Shown: positions 26,461 through 35,614, counted from the first letter of the stretch. The stretch: DNA of 48,878 bases from JAVMKJ01 sp031732875 (GCA_031732875.1 JAVMKL010000019.1:1-48878), one strand, 5' to 3'. Made by a program: numbers and translations. The notes: a model not told the origin generated them from the letters alone.

Positions 26461-28599
26461 TCAAGATTTGCGTCGATGCCGCAACACCACCAGCGAGCGG
26501 CCCTGCACCGGATAGAGATCCTCGGAGGGATGATAGCTGCCATCGGTGGGCCGACCCTGTGGTAGCGCGGTGTCCACCAGCACTTCGAACAGAGCATCGT
26601 CCCGCAACACCGGCAGCACGAACGGGATTTCCTCGTGATGGGCGTTGAACAGCAACAGGAAATCGTCGTCCTCCAGCGCGTGACCACGCTCGTCATGGTC
26701 GCCCAGACCATCGCCCGGCAGATACAGCCCCAGACAGCGGGCGTAGTCGTGTGTCCATTCGTCGTCGTCGATTTCCCGTCCGTCGGGATTGAACCAGAAA
26801 ATGTCGCGGACGCCGTCGCCGTGAATGCCCCGGAAAAAATGGCGGCGGCGGAAGGTCGGATGTTCCCGGCGTAACCGGATCAGGCACTGGGTAAAATCCA
26901 GCAGTTCCCGGTTCTCCGGCAACCAGGAAATATCCCAATCCAACCAACTGATTTCGTTGTCCTGGCAGTAGCCATTGTTGTTGCCGCGCTGGGTACGGCC
27001 GACCTCGTCACCGGCCAGCAGCATCGGCACGCCCTGCGATAGCAGCAGAGTCGCCAGAAAATTGCGCCGCTGGTGCAGCCGCAGCGCCAGGATTGCCGGA
27101 TCGTGCGTGTCGCCCTCCGCCCCACAGTTCCAACTGCGATTGTGCGACTCGCCGTCCTGGTTATTTTCCCCGTTGGCCTCGTTGTGGCGCTCGTTGTAAC
27201 TGACCAGGTCGTAGAGGGTGAACCCATCGTGGGCGGTGACGAAGTTGATGCTGGCACGGGGTCGGCGGTCGTTGTGCTGGTAGAGATCGGCCGAACCGGT
27301 CAAGCGGAAGGCCAGCTCGCCGATCAACCCGCCTTCACCGCGCCAGTAATCCCGTACCACATCGCGGTACTTGCCGTTCCATTCGCTCCAACCGACCGGG
27401 AATTTGCCGACCTGGTAGCCGTCCTTTCCCACGTCCCACGGCTCGGCGATCAGCTTGACCTGGGACAGGACCGGGTCCTGCTGGACGATATCCATGAACG
27501 CGCCGCCCTGATCGACCTCCCCGTCGGTTTCCCGCGCCAGCGCGGCGGCCAGATCGAAGCGGAAGCCGTCCACCCGCATTTCCTGGACCCAGTAGCGGAG
27601 GCTGTCCATGACCAGTTGCAGCACCCGGGGATGGGCCGTGTTCAGGGTGTTGCCGCAACCCGTGTAGTCCATGTAGTAGCGCGGATGATCCGGCGCCAGC
27701 CGATAGTAAACGGCGTTGTCGATGCCGCGGAAACTCAGGGTCGGACCGAGATGGTTGCCCTCGGCGGTATGGTTGTAGACCACATCGAGGATCACCTCGA
27801 TGCCGGCCGAATGCAGCGTCTTGACCATGCTCTTGAATTCGCCGACCGGGTTGTCGGTGGCGGCGTAGCGCGGGTTCGGGGCGAAATAGCCGAGCGTGCT
27901 GTAACCCCAGAAATTCCGCAGACCCCGGTCCAGCAACAGGCGTTCGTCCACGAAATAGTGAATCGGCAGCAACTCCACCGCCGTCACGCCCAGCGCTTTC
28001 AGGTAGTCGATCACCGGACCGCTGGCCAACCCGGCGTAGGTTCCCCGCAACTCCGGTGGCAACCCCGAATGACGCATGGTAAAACCGCGCACGTGCAATT
28101 CGTAGATCAGGGTATCGTGCCAGGGGATGCGCGGCGGACGGTCGTCGCCCCAGAAAAAGGCAGTATCCACTACCTGACACTTAGGCATCCCCGACGCGCT
28201 GTTGCGGGTGTTGAAGCTCAGATCCTCGGCCCGGCCGCCCAGCCGGTAGCCGAACTGGGCATCGCTCCAGTTCATCGGACCGACGATGGCCTTGGCGCAG
28301 GGATCAAACAGCAGCTTGTGGGCGTTGAAGCGATGCCCCTCCTCGGGCCGGTAGGGGCCGTGAACCCGGTAACCGTACAACAGGCCGGGGCGGGCTTCCG
28401 GCAAATAGGCGTGCCAGACCTGACCGGTCCGCTCCCGCAGGGGAATCTGCTCGACCTCGTGCCTGCCCCGGGGATCGAACAGGCACAGCATCACCTGTTC
28501 GGCGTGCGCCGAAAACAGCGCGAAATTGACCCCCTCGCCATCCCAGGTGGCGCCCAGCGGATACGGCCGGCCCGGCCAGACGGTGGTGGACTGATTCAT
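26461..28599 (-). CDS. glgX: Glycogen debranching protein GlgX
   Basis: A GH13 isoamylase-type enzyme that hydrolyses alpha-1,6 branches of phosphorylase-trimmed glycogen. The 712-residue protein has the N-terminal CBM48 module (PYPLGATWDGEGVNFALFS). The catalytic barrel shows VVYNHTAEGN, DGFRFDLAAAL with the nucleophile Asp, LIAEPWDVG with the acid/base Glu, and FVTAHDGFTLYDLVSYN near the third acidic residue. The length is normal for the family. The ATG at 28599 is preferred to the in-frame TTG at 28608. It is last in a glgE-glgC-glgX block, 60 bases after glgC, with a stem-loop in between. Confidence 0.94.
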   Translation of the reverse strand: MNQSTTVWPGRPYPLGATWDGEGVNFALFSAHAEQVMLCLFDPRGRHEVEQIPLRERTGQVWHAYLPEARPGLLYGYRVHGPYRPEEGHRFNAHKLLFDPCAKAIVGPMNWSDAQFGYRLGGRAEDLSFNTRNSASGMPKCQVVDTAFFWGDDRPPRIPWHDTLIYELHVRGFTMRHSGLPPELRGTYAGLASGPVIDYLKALGVTAVELLPIHYFVDERLLLDRGLRNFWGYSTLGYFAPNPRYAATDNPVGEFKSMVKTLHSAGIEVILDVVYNHTAEGNHLGPTLSFRGIDNAVYYRLAPDHPRYYMDYTGCGNTLNTAHPRVLQLVMDSLRYWVQEMRVDGFRFDLAAALARETDGEVDQGGAFMDIVQQDPVLSQVKLIAEPWDVGKDGYQVGKFPVGWSEWNGKYRDVVRDYWRGEGGLIGELAFRLTGSADLYQHNDRRPRASINFVTAHDGFTLYDLVSYNERHNEANGENNQDGESHNRSWNCGAEGDTHDPAILALRLHQRRNFLATLLLSQGVPMLLAGDEVGRTQRGNNNGYCQDNEISWLDWDISWLPENRELLDFTQCLIRLRREHPTFRRRHFFRGIHGDGVRDIFWFNPDGREIDDDEWTHDYARCLGLYLPGDGLGDHDERGHALEDDDFLLLFNAHHEEIPFVLPVLRDDALFEVLVDTALPQGRPTDGSYHPSEDLYPVQGRSLVVLRHRRKS

Positions 28600-28619
28600 C
28601 GGCCTCAACCAGAAATTAA

Positions 28620-28650
28620 GGTGACAGGCGACGATCCGATCCCTGTCACC
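28620..28650 (-). other. Stem-loop between glgC and glgX
   Basis: GGTGACAGG (28620-28628) pairs perfectly with CCTGTCACC (28642-28650), nine pairs with a 13-base loop. It lies in the 59-base gap between the glgC stop and glgX start, with no T-run. It may slow RNA decay or set different levels of the two enzymes. Confidence 0.55.
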
Positions 28651-28658
28651 GGTGGCGG

Positions 28659-29891
28659 TTACTCGCTAAACGCCCGCATGGTCGTGGTGACCTCACCCGG
28701 TCCCACCACCGTGATGCCGCCGGCGGTGACGGTGTAACGACGCCGGTCGAGTTCGGGATCGTAGCCGATGCGCGCTCCCGCCTCGATGACGTTGTAGCCA
28801 CCGACGATGACCCGCCGCAGCCGGGCGCCGCGCTTGATATGAACGTAGTCCTGAATGATGCAATCTTCGATCTCCACATCGTCCTCGACGATCACTTCGC
28901 GGCGGATGATCGTGTTGCGGATCGAGGCCTGATGCACCAGCGAACCGGCGGCGATCACGCCATTCTCGACCTGCGCGTTGATCAGGCGGGCGACTGGTCC
29001 CTGATAGTTACTGGAAAAGATCCGCCACTGCGGGTTGAAGACATCGAAGCGGGGCGTCAACCCCAACAGATCCTGATGCGCGGCGAAATAGGCGTCCAAG
29101 GTTCCCACATCCCGCCAGTAGGCCGGTTCTTCGTAGGGCTTCGACCCCGGCACCTTGTTGGTGGCGAAATCGTAGGCGAACAGGCGATGGGTGTCTTTCA
29201 GGTGTGGCAACACGTTCTGGCCGAAGTCGTGCTCGCCGCGTTCGTTGGCCTGCTTGAGCGCTTCCACCAGCACCTGCGTGTTGAACAGGTAATTACCCAT
29301 CGAGGCATAGGCGCGGGTGGGGTCGCCCGGCATCGCGGCGGGATTGGCCGGCTTCTCCTGGAACTCGTTCACTCGGCCGGCATGGTCGGCGGCGATGACG
29401 CCGAATCCCGTGGCATCCGCGAGGGGCACCGGCAAGGCGGCCACCGTGACATCGGCTTCCCGCTCGCGATGAAAATCCACCATCTGCTGGAGATCCATTC
29501 GGTAAACGTGATCGGCGCCGAACACCAGCACCAGATCCGGATCGTGCAACTGGATCAGGTTGAGGTTCTGATACACCGCATCGGCGGTGCCCATGAACCA
29601 GTCGCCGCCGCGCATCATCTGGGGCGGCACCACCGTCACGAACTCCTCGTTGCGCATCGGCGACACCACCCAGGCTTTGCGGACATGCTCGATCAACGAC
29701 TGTGATTTGTACTGCACCAGTAGGTAGATCGATTGAATCCCCGAGTTGAGCAGGTTGCTCAACACGAAGTCCACGATGCGGTAACGGCTGCCAAAGGGCA
29801 GGGAAGGTTTGGAATTCTGGGACGTCAGAGGACTCAGCCGGGAACCCTCGCCGCCGGCCATCACGAAAGCAAGTATTTTTGGTTGTTTCAT
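28659..29891 (-). CDS. glgC: Glucose-1-phosphate adenylyltransferase GlgC
   Basis: Makes ADP-glucose from ATP and glucose-1-phosphate, the committed step of classical glycogen synthesis. The 410-residue protein starts at an ATG with AAGGA ten bases upstream. The nucleotidyltransferase motif VMAGGEGSRLSPLT lies near residue 10, with KPSLPFGSRYRIVDF after it. FGADHVYRMD is in the active site, and a left-handed beta-helix forms the C terminus with a closing VVGPGEVTTTM-type strand. The arginine-rich N-terminal regulatory segment of enterobacterial GlgC is reduced. The ADP-glucose can feed glycogen synthase, or GlgM to make maltose-1-phosphate; neither gene is in the window. Confidence 0.94.
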   Translation of the reverse strand: MKQPKILAFVMAGGEGSRLSPLTSQNSKPSLPFGSRYRIVDFVLSNLLNSGIQSIYLLVQYKSQSLIEHVRKAWVVSPMRNEEFVTVVPPQMMRGGDWFMGTADAVYQNLNLIQLHDPDLVLVFGADHVYRMDLQQMVDFHREREADVTVAALPVPLADATGFGVIAADHAGRVNEFQEKPANPAAMPGDPTRAYASMGNYLFNTQVLVEALKQANERGEHDFGQNVLPHLKDTHRLFAYDFATNKVPGSKPYEEPAYWRDVGTLDAYFAAHQDLLGLTPRFDVFNPQWRIFSSNYQGPVARLINAQVENGVIAAGSLVHQASIRNTIIRREVIVEDDVEIEDCIIQDYVHIKRGARLRRVIVGGYNVIEAGARIGYDPELDRRRYTVTAGGITVVGPGEVTTTMRAFSE

Positions 29892-29972
29892 CGCGGCACA
29901 TCCTTCTCTGATAGTGAGAACAACTCTTATCAACCCTTCAAGCGGGAATCGCAACCCAGTCGGCGCTTCCCG

Positions 29973-32114
29973 CTAACCCTCGAACGTATCGAAATCGCGC
30001 TCCGTGTGCAGGTGGTGGCGAACGCGGAACACGTGCGCCGGCATCCGATGCGGGTTCAGCTCCACGTAGTTGCGCGGCCCGTTCCACATATAGTGAGCTC
30101 CGGTCAGGAGATCGTGCACCTGGAACGGCTGGCGCGGGTCCACGCCCAGCGCATCCAGATCCAACTGAGTCATGCCAGCCTGGGTGTAATTCGGATCCAG
30201 GTTCACCACCACCAGAATCACGTTGGCGCGATTGGCGGTCGTCTTGCTGTAGCAGATGATCTGTTCGTTATCGACCTCATGCAGCCGCAGGCTCCAGTCG
30301 GATTGCAGCGCCGGATTGCGCTTGCGAATGCGGTTCACCAGGGCGATGAAGTCGCGCAGGCTGTTGGGCCCGTCCAGCTCCCTCAAATCGCGGTAGCGCA
30401 ACTGATATTTCTCCGAGTCGAGATATTCCTCGCTGCCGTGCTTGACCGCGACGTGCTCCATCATTTCATAGGCCGGACCGTAAATCCCGTAGTTGGCGGT
30501 CATGGTCGCCGCCATCACCAGCCGGGACACGAATACCGGCCGGCCGCCGAACTGCAGGGCCTCGGTCAGGATGTCCGGGGTATTGGGCCAGAAATTGGGC
30601 CGGAAGTATTCACGACCCGGCCCCTGACAGACCTCGGTCAGGTACTCGTTCAGCTCCCACTTGGCATTGCGCCAGGCGTAATAGGTATAGGACTGGGTAT
30701 AACCGAGCTTGGCCAGCCGGTGCATGATCTTGGGCCGGGTGAAGGCTTCCGCCAGAAAGATGGCGTTCGGCGTGGTCTTCTTGATGTCGGCGATCAGCCA
30801 TTCCCACATGGCGAAAGGCTTGGTGTGCGGGTTATCGACCCGGAAGATGCGCACGCCCTGCTGGATCCAGAACTCGAAGATGCTTTTGATCTCGTCCCAC
30901 AGCGCTTTCCAGTCGGCGGTTTCGAAGTTGAACGGATAGATGTCCTGATATTTCTTGGGCGGATTCTCGGCGTACTGTACCGTGCCGTCCGGCCGCCAGC
31001 GGAACCAGTCGGGATGCTGCTTTACGTAGGGATGATCCGGCGCGCACTGCAGGGCGATGTCCAGGGCGACGTCGATGCCGTGCTCCTTCGCCTTTTGCAC
31101 CAACTGGCGGAAATCCTCCAAGGTGCCCAGTTCCGGCAGGATATCCTTGTGGCCACCCTCCGCCGCGCCGATGGCCCACGGGCTGCCGACATCGTCGGGG
31201 CCGGGAGTCAGGGTATTGTTCTTGCCCTTGCGGTTGACCCGGCCGATCGGGTGGATCGGCGGGAAATACAGCACGTCGAAGCCCATCGCGGCGATGCGCG
31301 GCAGCCAGGCCTCACAGTCCTTGAACGTGCCGTGCTTGCCGGGAACGGGACTGCACGAGCGCGGAAACATCTCGTACCAGGTGCTGAAGCGAGCGCGCTC
31401 GTCGTCGACCACCACCGCCAGTTCCTTGCCGTAGCTCAGGGCCAGACTCCGGTCGGCGTTGCGCATCATGAGCCGGGCGAATTCCTCGTCCAGCCCCAAT
31501 TGGCGGCGATATTCGAGATCGTGTGGGCCGGCCAGTTCCCTGGCGCGCTTGCCCAGCCACTTGGCATCCTCACCGCTGGCGCGCCGGCTGGCTTTATCGG
31601 CCAGTTCCGCGCCCACCCGCAGCGACAGCGTAATATCCTCGGCCTGTACCCATCGCTCCAGATCGTGCCGCCAGGATTTGAAGGCATCCACCCAGGCGGT
31701 GATGGTGTACTCGTAGCAGCCCAGCTCCAGTACTGGAAACTCGCCGCGCCAGCGATCGTTGGCCAGAAATTGCATCGGCGTTTCCCGCCAGGTGGTCTCG
31801 CCGGCCTTGCGGTATTGCAGGACGCAGGACAGCGAGTCGTGGCCATCCGTGAACACGTCGGCCTCCACCACGATGGTGTCGCCCACGGTACGCTTGATTG
31901 CGAAACGACCGCCGTCGATCTCCGGGCTGACGCCTTCGATGATCACCCGCTTTCGGCCGTCCGCCGCGTCCTTCGGCGCGGCCGAGGCCGGGGTTGGCGC
32001 TGGGGTCGGTTCGGCGACCACCGGTTTCCCGTCATCCGCCGCGACCCGGGTCGAAATCGGTACCGGTTCGACAGCCAACCGTTTTTTATCATCCGCTTCG
32101 GTCTTCTTTGGCAT
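29973..32114 (-). CDS. glgE: Maltose-1-phosphate maltosyltransferase GlgE
   Basis: Adds maltosyl units from alpha-maltose-1-phosphate to alpha-1,4-glucan. The 713-residue GH13 protein has an unusual 55-residue Lys/Pro/Ala-rich N-terminal extension. An N-terminal beta domain (RVIIEGVSPEIDGGRFAIKR) and an extended substrate domain with VLYFPPIHPIGR follow. The catalytic motifs are FRVDNPHTKPFAMWEWL (nucleophile Asp) and FLAEAFTRPKIM (acid/base Glu). The RVDNPHTK phrase is specific to GlgE against ordinary amylases. It is first in the minus-strand glgE-glgC-glgX block and lies back to back with dapD. The enzymes that supply maltose-1-phosphate (TreS/Pep2 or GlgM) are not in the window. Such a pathway is best known from actinobacteria but is scattered in proteobacteria. 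Confidence 0.93.
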   Translation of the reverse strand: MPKKTEADDKKRLAVEPVPISTRVAADDGKPVVAEPTPAPTPASAAPKDAADGRKRVIIEGVSPEIDGGRFAIKRTVGDTIVVEADVFTDGHDSLSCVLQYRKAGETTWRETPMQFLANDRWRGEFPVLELGCYEYTITAWVDAFKSWRHDLERWVQAEDITLSLRVGAELADKASRRASGEDAKWLGKRARELAGPHDLEYRRQLGLDEEFARLMMRNADRSLALSYGKELAVVVDDERARFSTWYEMFPRSCSPVPGKHGTFKDCEAWLPRIAAMGFDVLYFPPIHPIGRVNRKGKNNTLTPGPDDVGSPWAIGAAEGGHKDILPELGTLEDFRQLVQKAKEHGIDVALDIALQCAPDHPYVKQHPDWFRWRPDGTVQYAENPPKKYQDIYPFNFETADWKALWDEIKSIFEFWIQQGVRIFRVDNPHTKPFAMWEWLIADIKKTTPNAIFLAEAFTRPKIMHRLAKLGYTQSYTYYAWRNAKWELNEYLTEVCQGPGREYFRPNFWPNTPDILTEALQFGGRPVFVSRLVMAATMTANYGIYGPAYEMMEHVAVKHGSEEYLDSEKYQLRYRDLRELDGPNSLRDFIALVNRIRKRNPALQSDWSLRLHEVDNEQIICYSKTTANRANVILVVVNLDPNYTQAGMTQLDLDALGVDPRQPFQVHDLLTGAHYMWNGPRNYVELNPHRMPAHVFRVRHHLHTERDFDTFEG

Positions 32115-32350
32115 ACCGTTTATCCTCGTTTTTGCTGGTATGAGTTTTCTTGTGGGTACCGATCATTATCGCGACCGTGGCGGCCAACCCGCTGCCGTTC
32201 GGGGGCCCGAGGTGTTAAAGTCGCCGCCTTGGTCCCGGTCGTCCGCGCGGCGACCGGCCAACCTCATTTTCCCCCCCTATTATGACGGTTTTTTGCGGCT
32301 GTGCCTAAGCCTATGGCAGCAACGCCGCCCGTGCCTGAGGATGCTGAACG

Positions 32351-33169
32351 ATGACTGAATTACAGCGGATTATCGAAGCCGCTTTCGAGCGCCGCGGCGA
32401 ACTCGACTCCACCACCGCGCCGCCCGAACTGCGCGAGGTGGTCGAGGAAGTGCTGGGCCTGCTGGAACTGGGTAAAATCCGGGTCGCCGAGAAGCGGGAT
32501 GGAGTCTGGACGGTCAATCAATGGCTGAAGAAGGCGGTGCTGCTGAGCTTCCGCCTGAACGACAGCACGATCATCCGCGACGGCTACACCAATTATTTCG
32601 ACAAGGTGCCTCCCAAATACGCCGAATACGGCGAGAACGATTTCCTGGCCGCCGGGGTACGGGTGGTGCCGCCGGCCGCCGCCCGACGCGGTTCCTACAT
32701 CGCCCCCGGGGTGGTGCTGATGCCGTCCTACGTCAATATCGGTGCCTACGTCGACTCCGGCACCATGGTCGACACTTGGGCGACGGTCGGTTCCTGCGCC
32801 CAGATCGGCAAAAACGTCCATCTGTCGGGCGGCGTCGGCATCGGCGGGGTGCTGGAACCGTTGCAGGCCAGCCCCACCATCATCGAGGACGACTGCTTCA
32901 TCGGCGCCCGTTCCGAGGTGGTCGAGGGCGTGATCGTCGAACGCGGCTCGGTGATCTCGATGGGGGTCTATCTCGGCCAGAGCACCAAGATCTATGACCG
33001 GCTGACCGGCGAGGTCAGCTACGGCCGGGTACCGGCCGGCTCGGTAGTGGTGCCCGGCGCCCTGCCCGCTCCCGATGGTAGCCACAGTTTGTACTGCGCC
33101 ATCATCATCAAACAGGTGGACGAAAAAACCCGCGGCCGGGTCAGTCTCAACGAACTGCTGCGCGATTGA
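32351..33169 (+). CDS. dapD: Tetrahydrodipicolinate N-succinyltransferase DapD
   Basis: Transfers succinyl from succinyl-CoA to tetrahydrodipicolinate in the lysine/diaminopimelate pathway. The 272-residue protein has the N-terminal helical domain and a left-handed beta-helix of hexapeptide repeats (about residues 105-230), with SYVNIGAYVDSGTMVDTWATVG in two pieces and the closing LNELLRD. The length is standard. GAGGATG ten bases upstream supports the ATG. Its usual partner dapE lies 2.4 kb downstream, separated by an inserted LysM/HEAT-like gene pair. Confidence 0.96.
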   Translation: MTELQRIIEAAFERRGELDSTTAPPELREVVEEVLGLLELGKIRVAEKRDGVWTVNQWLKKAVLLSFRLNDSTIIRDGYTNYFDKVPPKYAEYGENDFLAAGVRVVPPAAARRGSYIAPGVVLMPSYVNIGAYVDSGTMVDTWATVGSCAQIGKNVHLSGGVGIGGVLEPLQASPTIIEDDCFIGARSEVVEGVIVERGSVISMGVYLGQSTKIYDRLTGEVSYGRVPAGSVVVPGALPAPDGSHSLYCAIIIKQVDEKTRGRVSLNELLRD

Positions 33170-33230
33170 CGGTTAAAGCCGAAACGGATTTGCGCGATCC
33201 GCGACGGATTGCGTAGTTGTTCCTCATCGC

Positions 33231-33255
33231 CTCCTCTCCGTGCGACGGAGAGGAG
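33231..33255 (+). terminator. Hairpin after dapD, probable terminator
   Basis: CTCCTCTCCGT (33231-33241) and ACGGAGAGGAG (33245-33255) pair perfectly over eleven bases with a GCG loop, 62 bases after the dapD stop. No T-run follows on the plus strand, so it is termination-like rather than proven. Confidence 0.5.
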
Positions 33256-33363
33256 AGAGCAGCCATGATACCAGCCAGCAGTGTTGCCGTAGCCCCCTTC
33301 CTGGAAGCCGCCTTTATTCACTTCATTCGAGGTAGCTTCGGCCCAGAGGACCGCTCGCCATGA

Positions 33364-33406
33364 TTTGACCCGCACTGGTCAGAATGAACTGATCGGGCGG
33401 GTCAAA
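33364..33406. repeat. Inverted repeat with nested arms
   Basis: TTTGACCCGC (33364-33373) pairs with GCGGGTCAAA (33397-33406). The 23-base loop contains a further six-pair stem with one wobble, so the whole folds as a long hairpin. It has no T-run and is not inside a gene. Confidence 0.5.
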
Positions 33407-33543
33407 GTAAGCCTGTCGGAGGTTAACATGATCTCCTGAAACCCATTTCTTTCTGGATAGTCAAACTCTTCAAACCAGTGACCAACACATAACAATCACA
33501 ATTGGTATGAAAAATGCCTTTTAAATATTAATTAACCGGCCAT

Positions 33544-33569
33544 CCAATTATCTGAATTCATATAATTGG
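33544..33569. promoter_or_regulatory. 26-bp palindrome overlapping a TATAAT, candidate operator
   Basis: CCAATTAT and ATAATTGG flank a GAATTC centre, and 24 of 26 bases are symmetric. The right arm overlaps TATAAT at 33561-33566. It lies 67 bases before the LysM gene. A good -35 box at the right spacing is not seen. A dimeric repressor covering the -10 element is a simple reading. Confidence 0.45.
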
Positions 33570-33636
33570 TGCCAGCATGCCTGGTCTTGGAAAAACCATT
33601 TATTTCGAGACAACCCAATGATGGAGGTTATCACTG

Positions 33637-34866
33637 ATGTCGACTCCATACACAGTTAAACCGGGTGACACCCTATCAGCCATCGCCCGCAAACATGGGA
33701 TGACTTGGCAGGATATCTACAATCACCCTGACAACGCTGCTTTTCGGCGCAAGCGGCCCAACCCCAATTTGATCCACCCTGGCGATGTGATCATGATACC
33801 CGATGGGGCTATTGGACCCACTCCGCCGGTATCCGTACAAATCCAGCTCGACGATCACCAAATCGGAGAAACAGGCGATCTCATCCCAAGCAATAATGGG
33901 GCGGGTGGTAAAAAACACTTTGTTTCGCCAAAAGTCGACAATTTGATGCAAATTTTTTCCTTCTGGCCTTTCAATCAACAGTCGATGTCGCCATTTATCG
34001 TTCTGAAAGCCAGCGAGAGTGCCAACTTTGCCGCAAATTTTGAATGGGAAGGCGCCACACCCGATCCGGGCGCTCCTCACAAAGCCAGGATATCGCGCCT
34101 GACGGCTGGGCATTTCCCCGTCAAAATAAAAAACAAATCCACTGGCGGAACAGAAGATGAGATTCACGTCTGGATCGTCTGGTCGGAGATCTCAGCCAGC
34201 GATGCAACCAACAATACCGGCGACAAGGGAACCTTTTTCCTGGTGAGCATGGGCTACGAGTTCAAGCACACCATCAAACCCAGCACGATCATCACCGCGA
34301 GCGAGCGCCCCGACCTGTCCGGCGCTAATGGTTCTCCAGCACCGCCTGCCGCCGGATTAAACCATAAGGGAGATCCGCTTACCGGTGGCGTTAACAAAAA
34401 ATGGGACAGTTCTCGAAAAATCCGCAAGAAGACCCTCAACCCGGCGGGAGTTCCGCTACCGGGCCCTGCCTCTTTCCACGGCAATTTTCACGATTTTCCC
34501 AGCATGGCCGATGGCGACGGTCGTCCCGGCGGTGCCGGAGCCGTTTCCTTTATGGATTGGCTGGTCGCCGGCAATGATGATGCCGGGGTTCTCGACGAGG
34601 ACAACGATCCCTATACTTCGCCCCACCCCAGGATCCTATGGGGCATCGATACGCCTTCCCGGTCTATCAATCATGCTGACGGCGCCAATGGAAATACCGT
34701 GGAATGGCGCTTGCATTTTCTGGAATTTACCAGATTGGAAATTAACCGCAAATGGTATTTAATCTCCAACTATTTTCCATGGCGCGTGCATTACAAGGTT
34801 AAAAAGGAAGGCGGCAAATGGAAGAATAATGGCAGCAATAAAGCCACTGACAACATTGGCTTTTAG
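33637..34866 (+). CDS. LysM-domain protein, unrecognised C-terminal region
   Basis: A 409-residue protein with one LysM domain at about residues 4-54: YTVKPGDTLSAIARKHGMTW, then IHPGDVIMIPD. LysM binds N-acetylglucosamine of peptidoglycan. This N-terminal form, with IYNHPDNAAFRRKRPNPNLI between the two halves, is often met in proteins near secretion or phage-derived clusters. There is no signal peptide. The remaining 350 residues are polar and beta-rich (many Gly, Asn, Trp) and I recognise no family. GGAGG lies nine bases before the ATG. The gene is followed after 22 bases by an exported HEAT-like protein. A secreted effector with a periplasmic partner is one possibility, based only on context. 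Confidence 0.72.
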   Translation: MSTPYTVKPGDTLSAIARKHGMTWQDIYNHPDNAAFRRKRPNPNLIHPGDVIMIPDGAIGPTPPVSVQIQLDDHQIGETGDLIPSNNGAGGKKHFVSPKVDNLMQIFSFWPFNQQSMSPFIVLKASESANFAANFEWEGATPDPGAPHKARISRLTAGHFPVKIKNKSTGGTEDEIHVWIVWSEISASDATNNTGDKGTFFLVSMGYEFKHTIKPSTIITASERPDLSGANGSPAPPAAGLNHKGDPLTGGVNKKWDSSRKIRKKTLNPAGVPLPGPASFHGNFHDFPSMADGDGRPGGAGAVSFMDWLVAGNDDAGVLDEDNDPYTSPHPRILWGIDTPSRSINHADGANGNTVEWRLHFLEFTRLEINRKWYLISNYFPWRVHYKVKKEGGKWKNNGSNKATDNIGF

Positions 34867-34888
34867 AAAAAATGATGGATTTACCCTT

Positions 34889-35557
34889 ATGACGCGAGCG
34901 TTTTCCAAACTAATCGCAGCAGCCATTTTATTGGCCTTACCAATAGGAGTACCCCAAGCCATGACGCAAGAAGCCCAAAGCACGGCGCTCTCTTCGCTGC
35001 GCAGCGCATCCGGTTCAGAGTTGGAGGCCATTGTCAAAAATTACCGAGAGCAGCGCCAATCCGATATTCAGGAACTCATGAGTATCGTCGGGGAGCAAGA
35101 GGCGACACTGATAAAAACCCAGCGCGTCGTCAACAATAGCAGGGAATGGTTTGCAATAGTGTTATTGGGTGACATACAACCTGCCGCAGCCGCTCCACTG
35201 CTCGCAAGACTCATTTCGGTCAGGGATTCTTCCTTTTCCCTTGTCTCCGACGAAGGCGGCCCTCACTGGTATTCTTTCCCGGCGGCAGTGGCTTTGTCAA
35301 AAATCGGCATACCCGCCGTCGAGCCCTTGCTGGAACTGGCGCGCACGTCTTCTTTGACCAGCACGGTCTTTCATCTTTGCGGAGTCACGCTAGAAGCCAC
35401 CCTCGGCGAGGAATTGGCGCTCTCCGCTGTCAAGCAGTACGCGCGACAGCATCCGGAACTTTCCCAAAAGGATCGTCTTACCGCCTTGACCGCCCTGGTT
35501 CGAGCGGGCCACAAACGCTGGACCGCCTATGGTGCCTCCGATTTTTTACCTGAATAA
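34889..35557 (+). CDS. Exported HEAT-repeat-like protein
   Basis: A 222-residue protein. Starting at the ATG at 34889 gives a clean Sec signal peptide (FSKLIAAAILLALPIGVPQA, about residues 5-24); the longer frame from 34829 overlaps the LysM gene and lacks one. The mature chain is mostly helical with HEAT-like turns, for example IQPAAAAPLLARLI and IGIPAVEPLLELAR at about 85-165. Such repeats usually mediate protein binding. Pairing with the cytosol-made LysM protein one gene upstream (22-base gap) suggests the two work together, perhaps as effector and periplasmic partner, but no sequence signature proves it. Confidence 0.65.
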   Translation: MTRAFSKLIAAAILLALPIGVPQAMTQEAQSTALSSLRSASGSELEAIVKNYREQRQSDIQELMSIVGEQEATLIKTQRVVNNSREWFAIVLLGDIQPAAAAPLLARLISVRDSSFSLVSDEGGPHWYSFPAAVALSKIGIPAVEPLLELARTSSLTSTVFHLCGVTLEATLGEELALSAVKQYARQHPELSQKDRLTALTALVRAGHKRWTAYGASDFLPE

Positions 35558-35614
35558 TTACGGATTTCGAAGCTTGGATTGCCGGTTCACGATCGCTACC
35601 GAAGGCTCGTACTC

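Larger units (their letters stand above)
33170..33636. other. 467-base non-coding gap after dapD
   Basis: The gap holds a perfect 11-bp hairpin (33231-33255), a long 10-bp inverted repeat (33364-33406) and a 26-bp near-perfect palindrome overlapping TATAAT (33544-33569). No credible gene is seen on either strand. The composition shifts from GC-rich to AT-rich across it, marking the left border of the inserted pair. Confidence 0.6.

Noticed and set aside
33019..33375. 118-residue minus-strand frame after dapD
   Set aside because: It overlaps the dapD end and the terminator hairpin, with no family or ribosome site.
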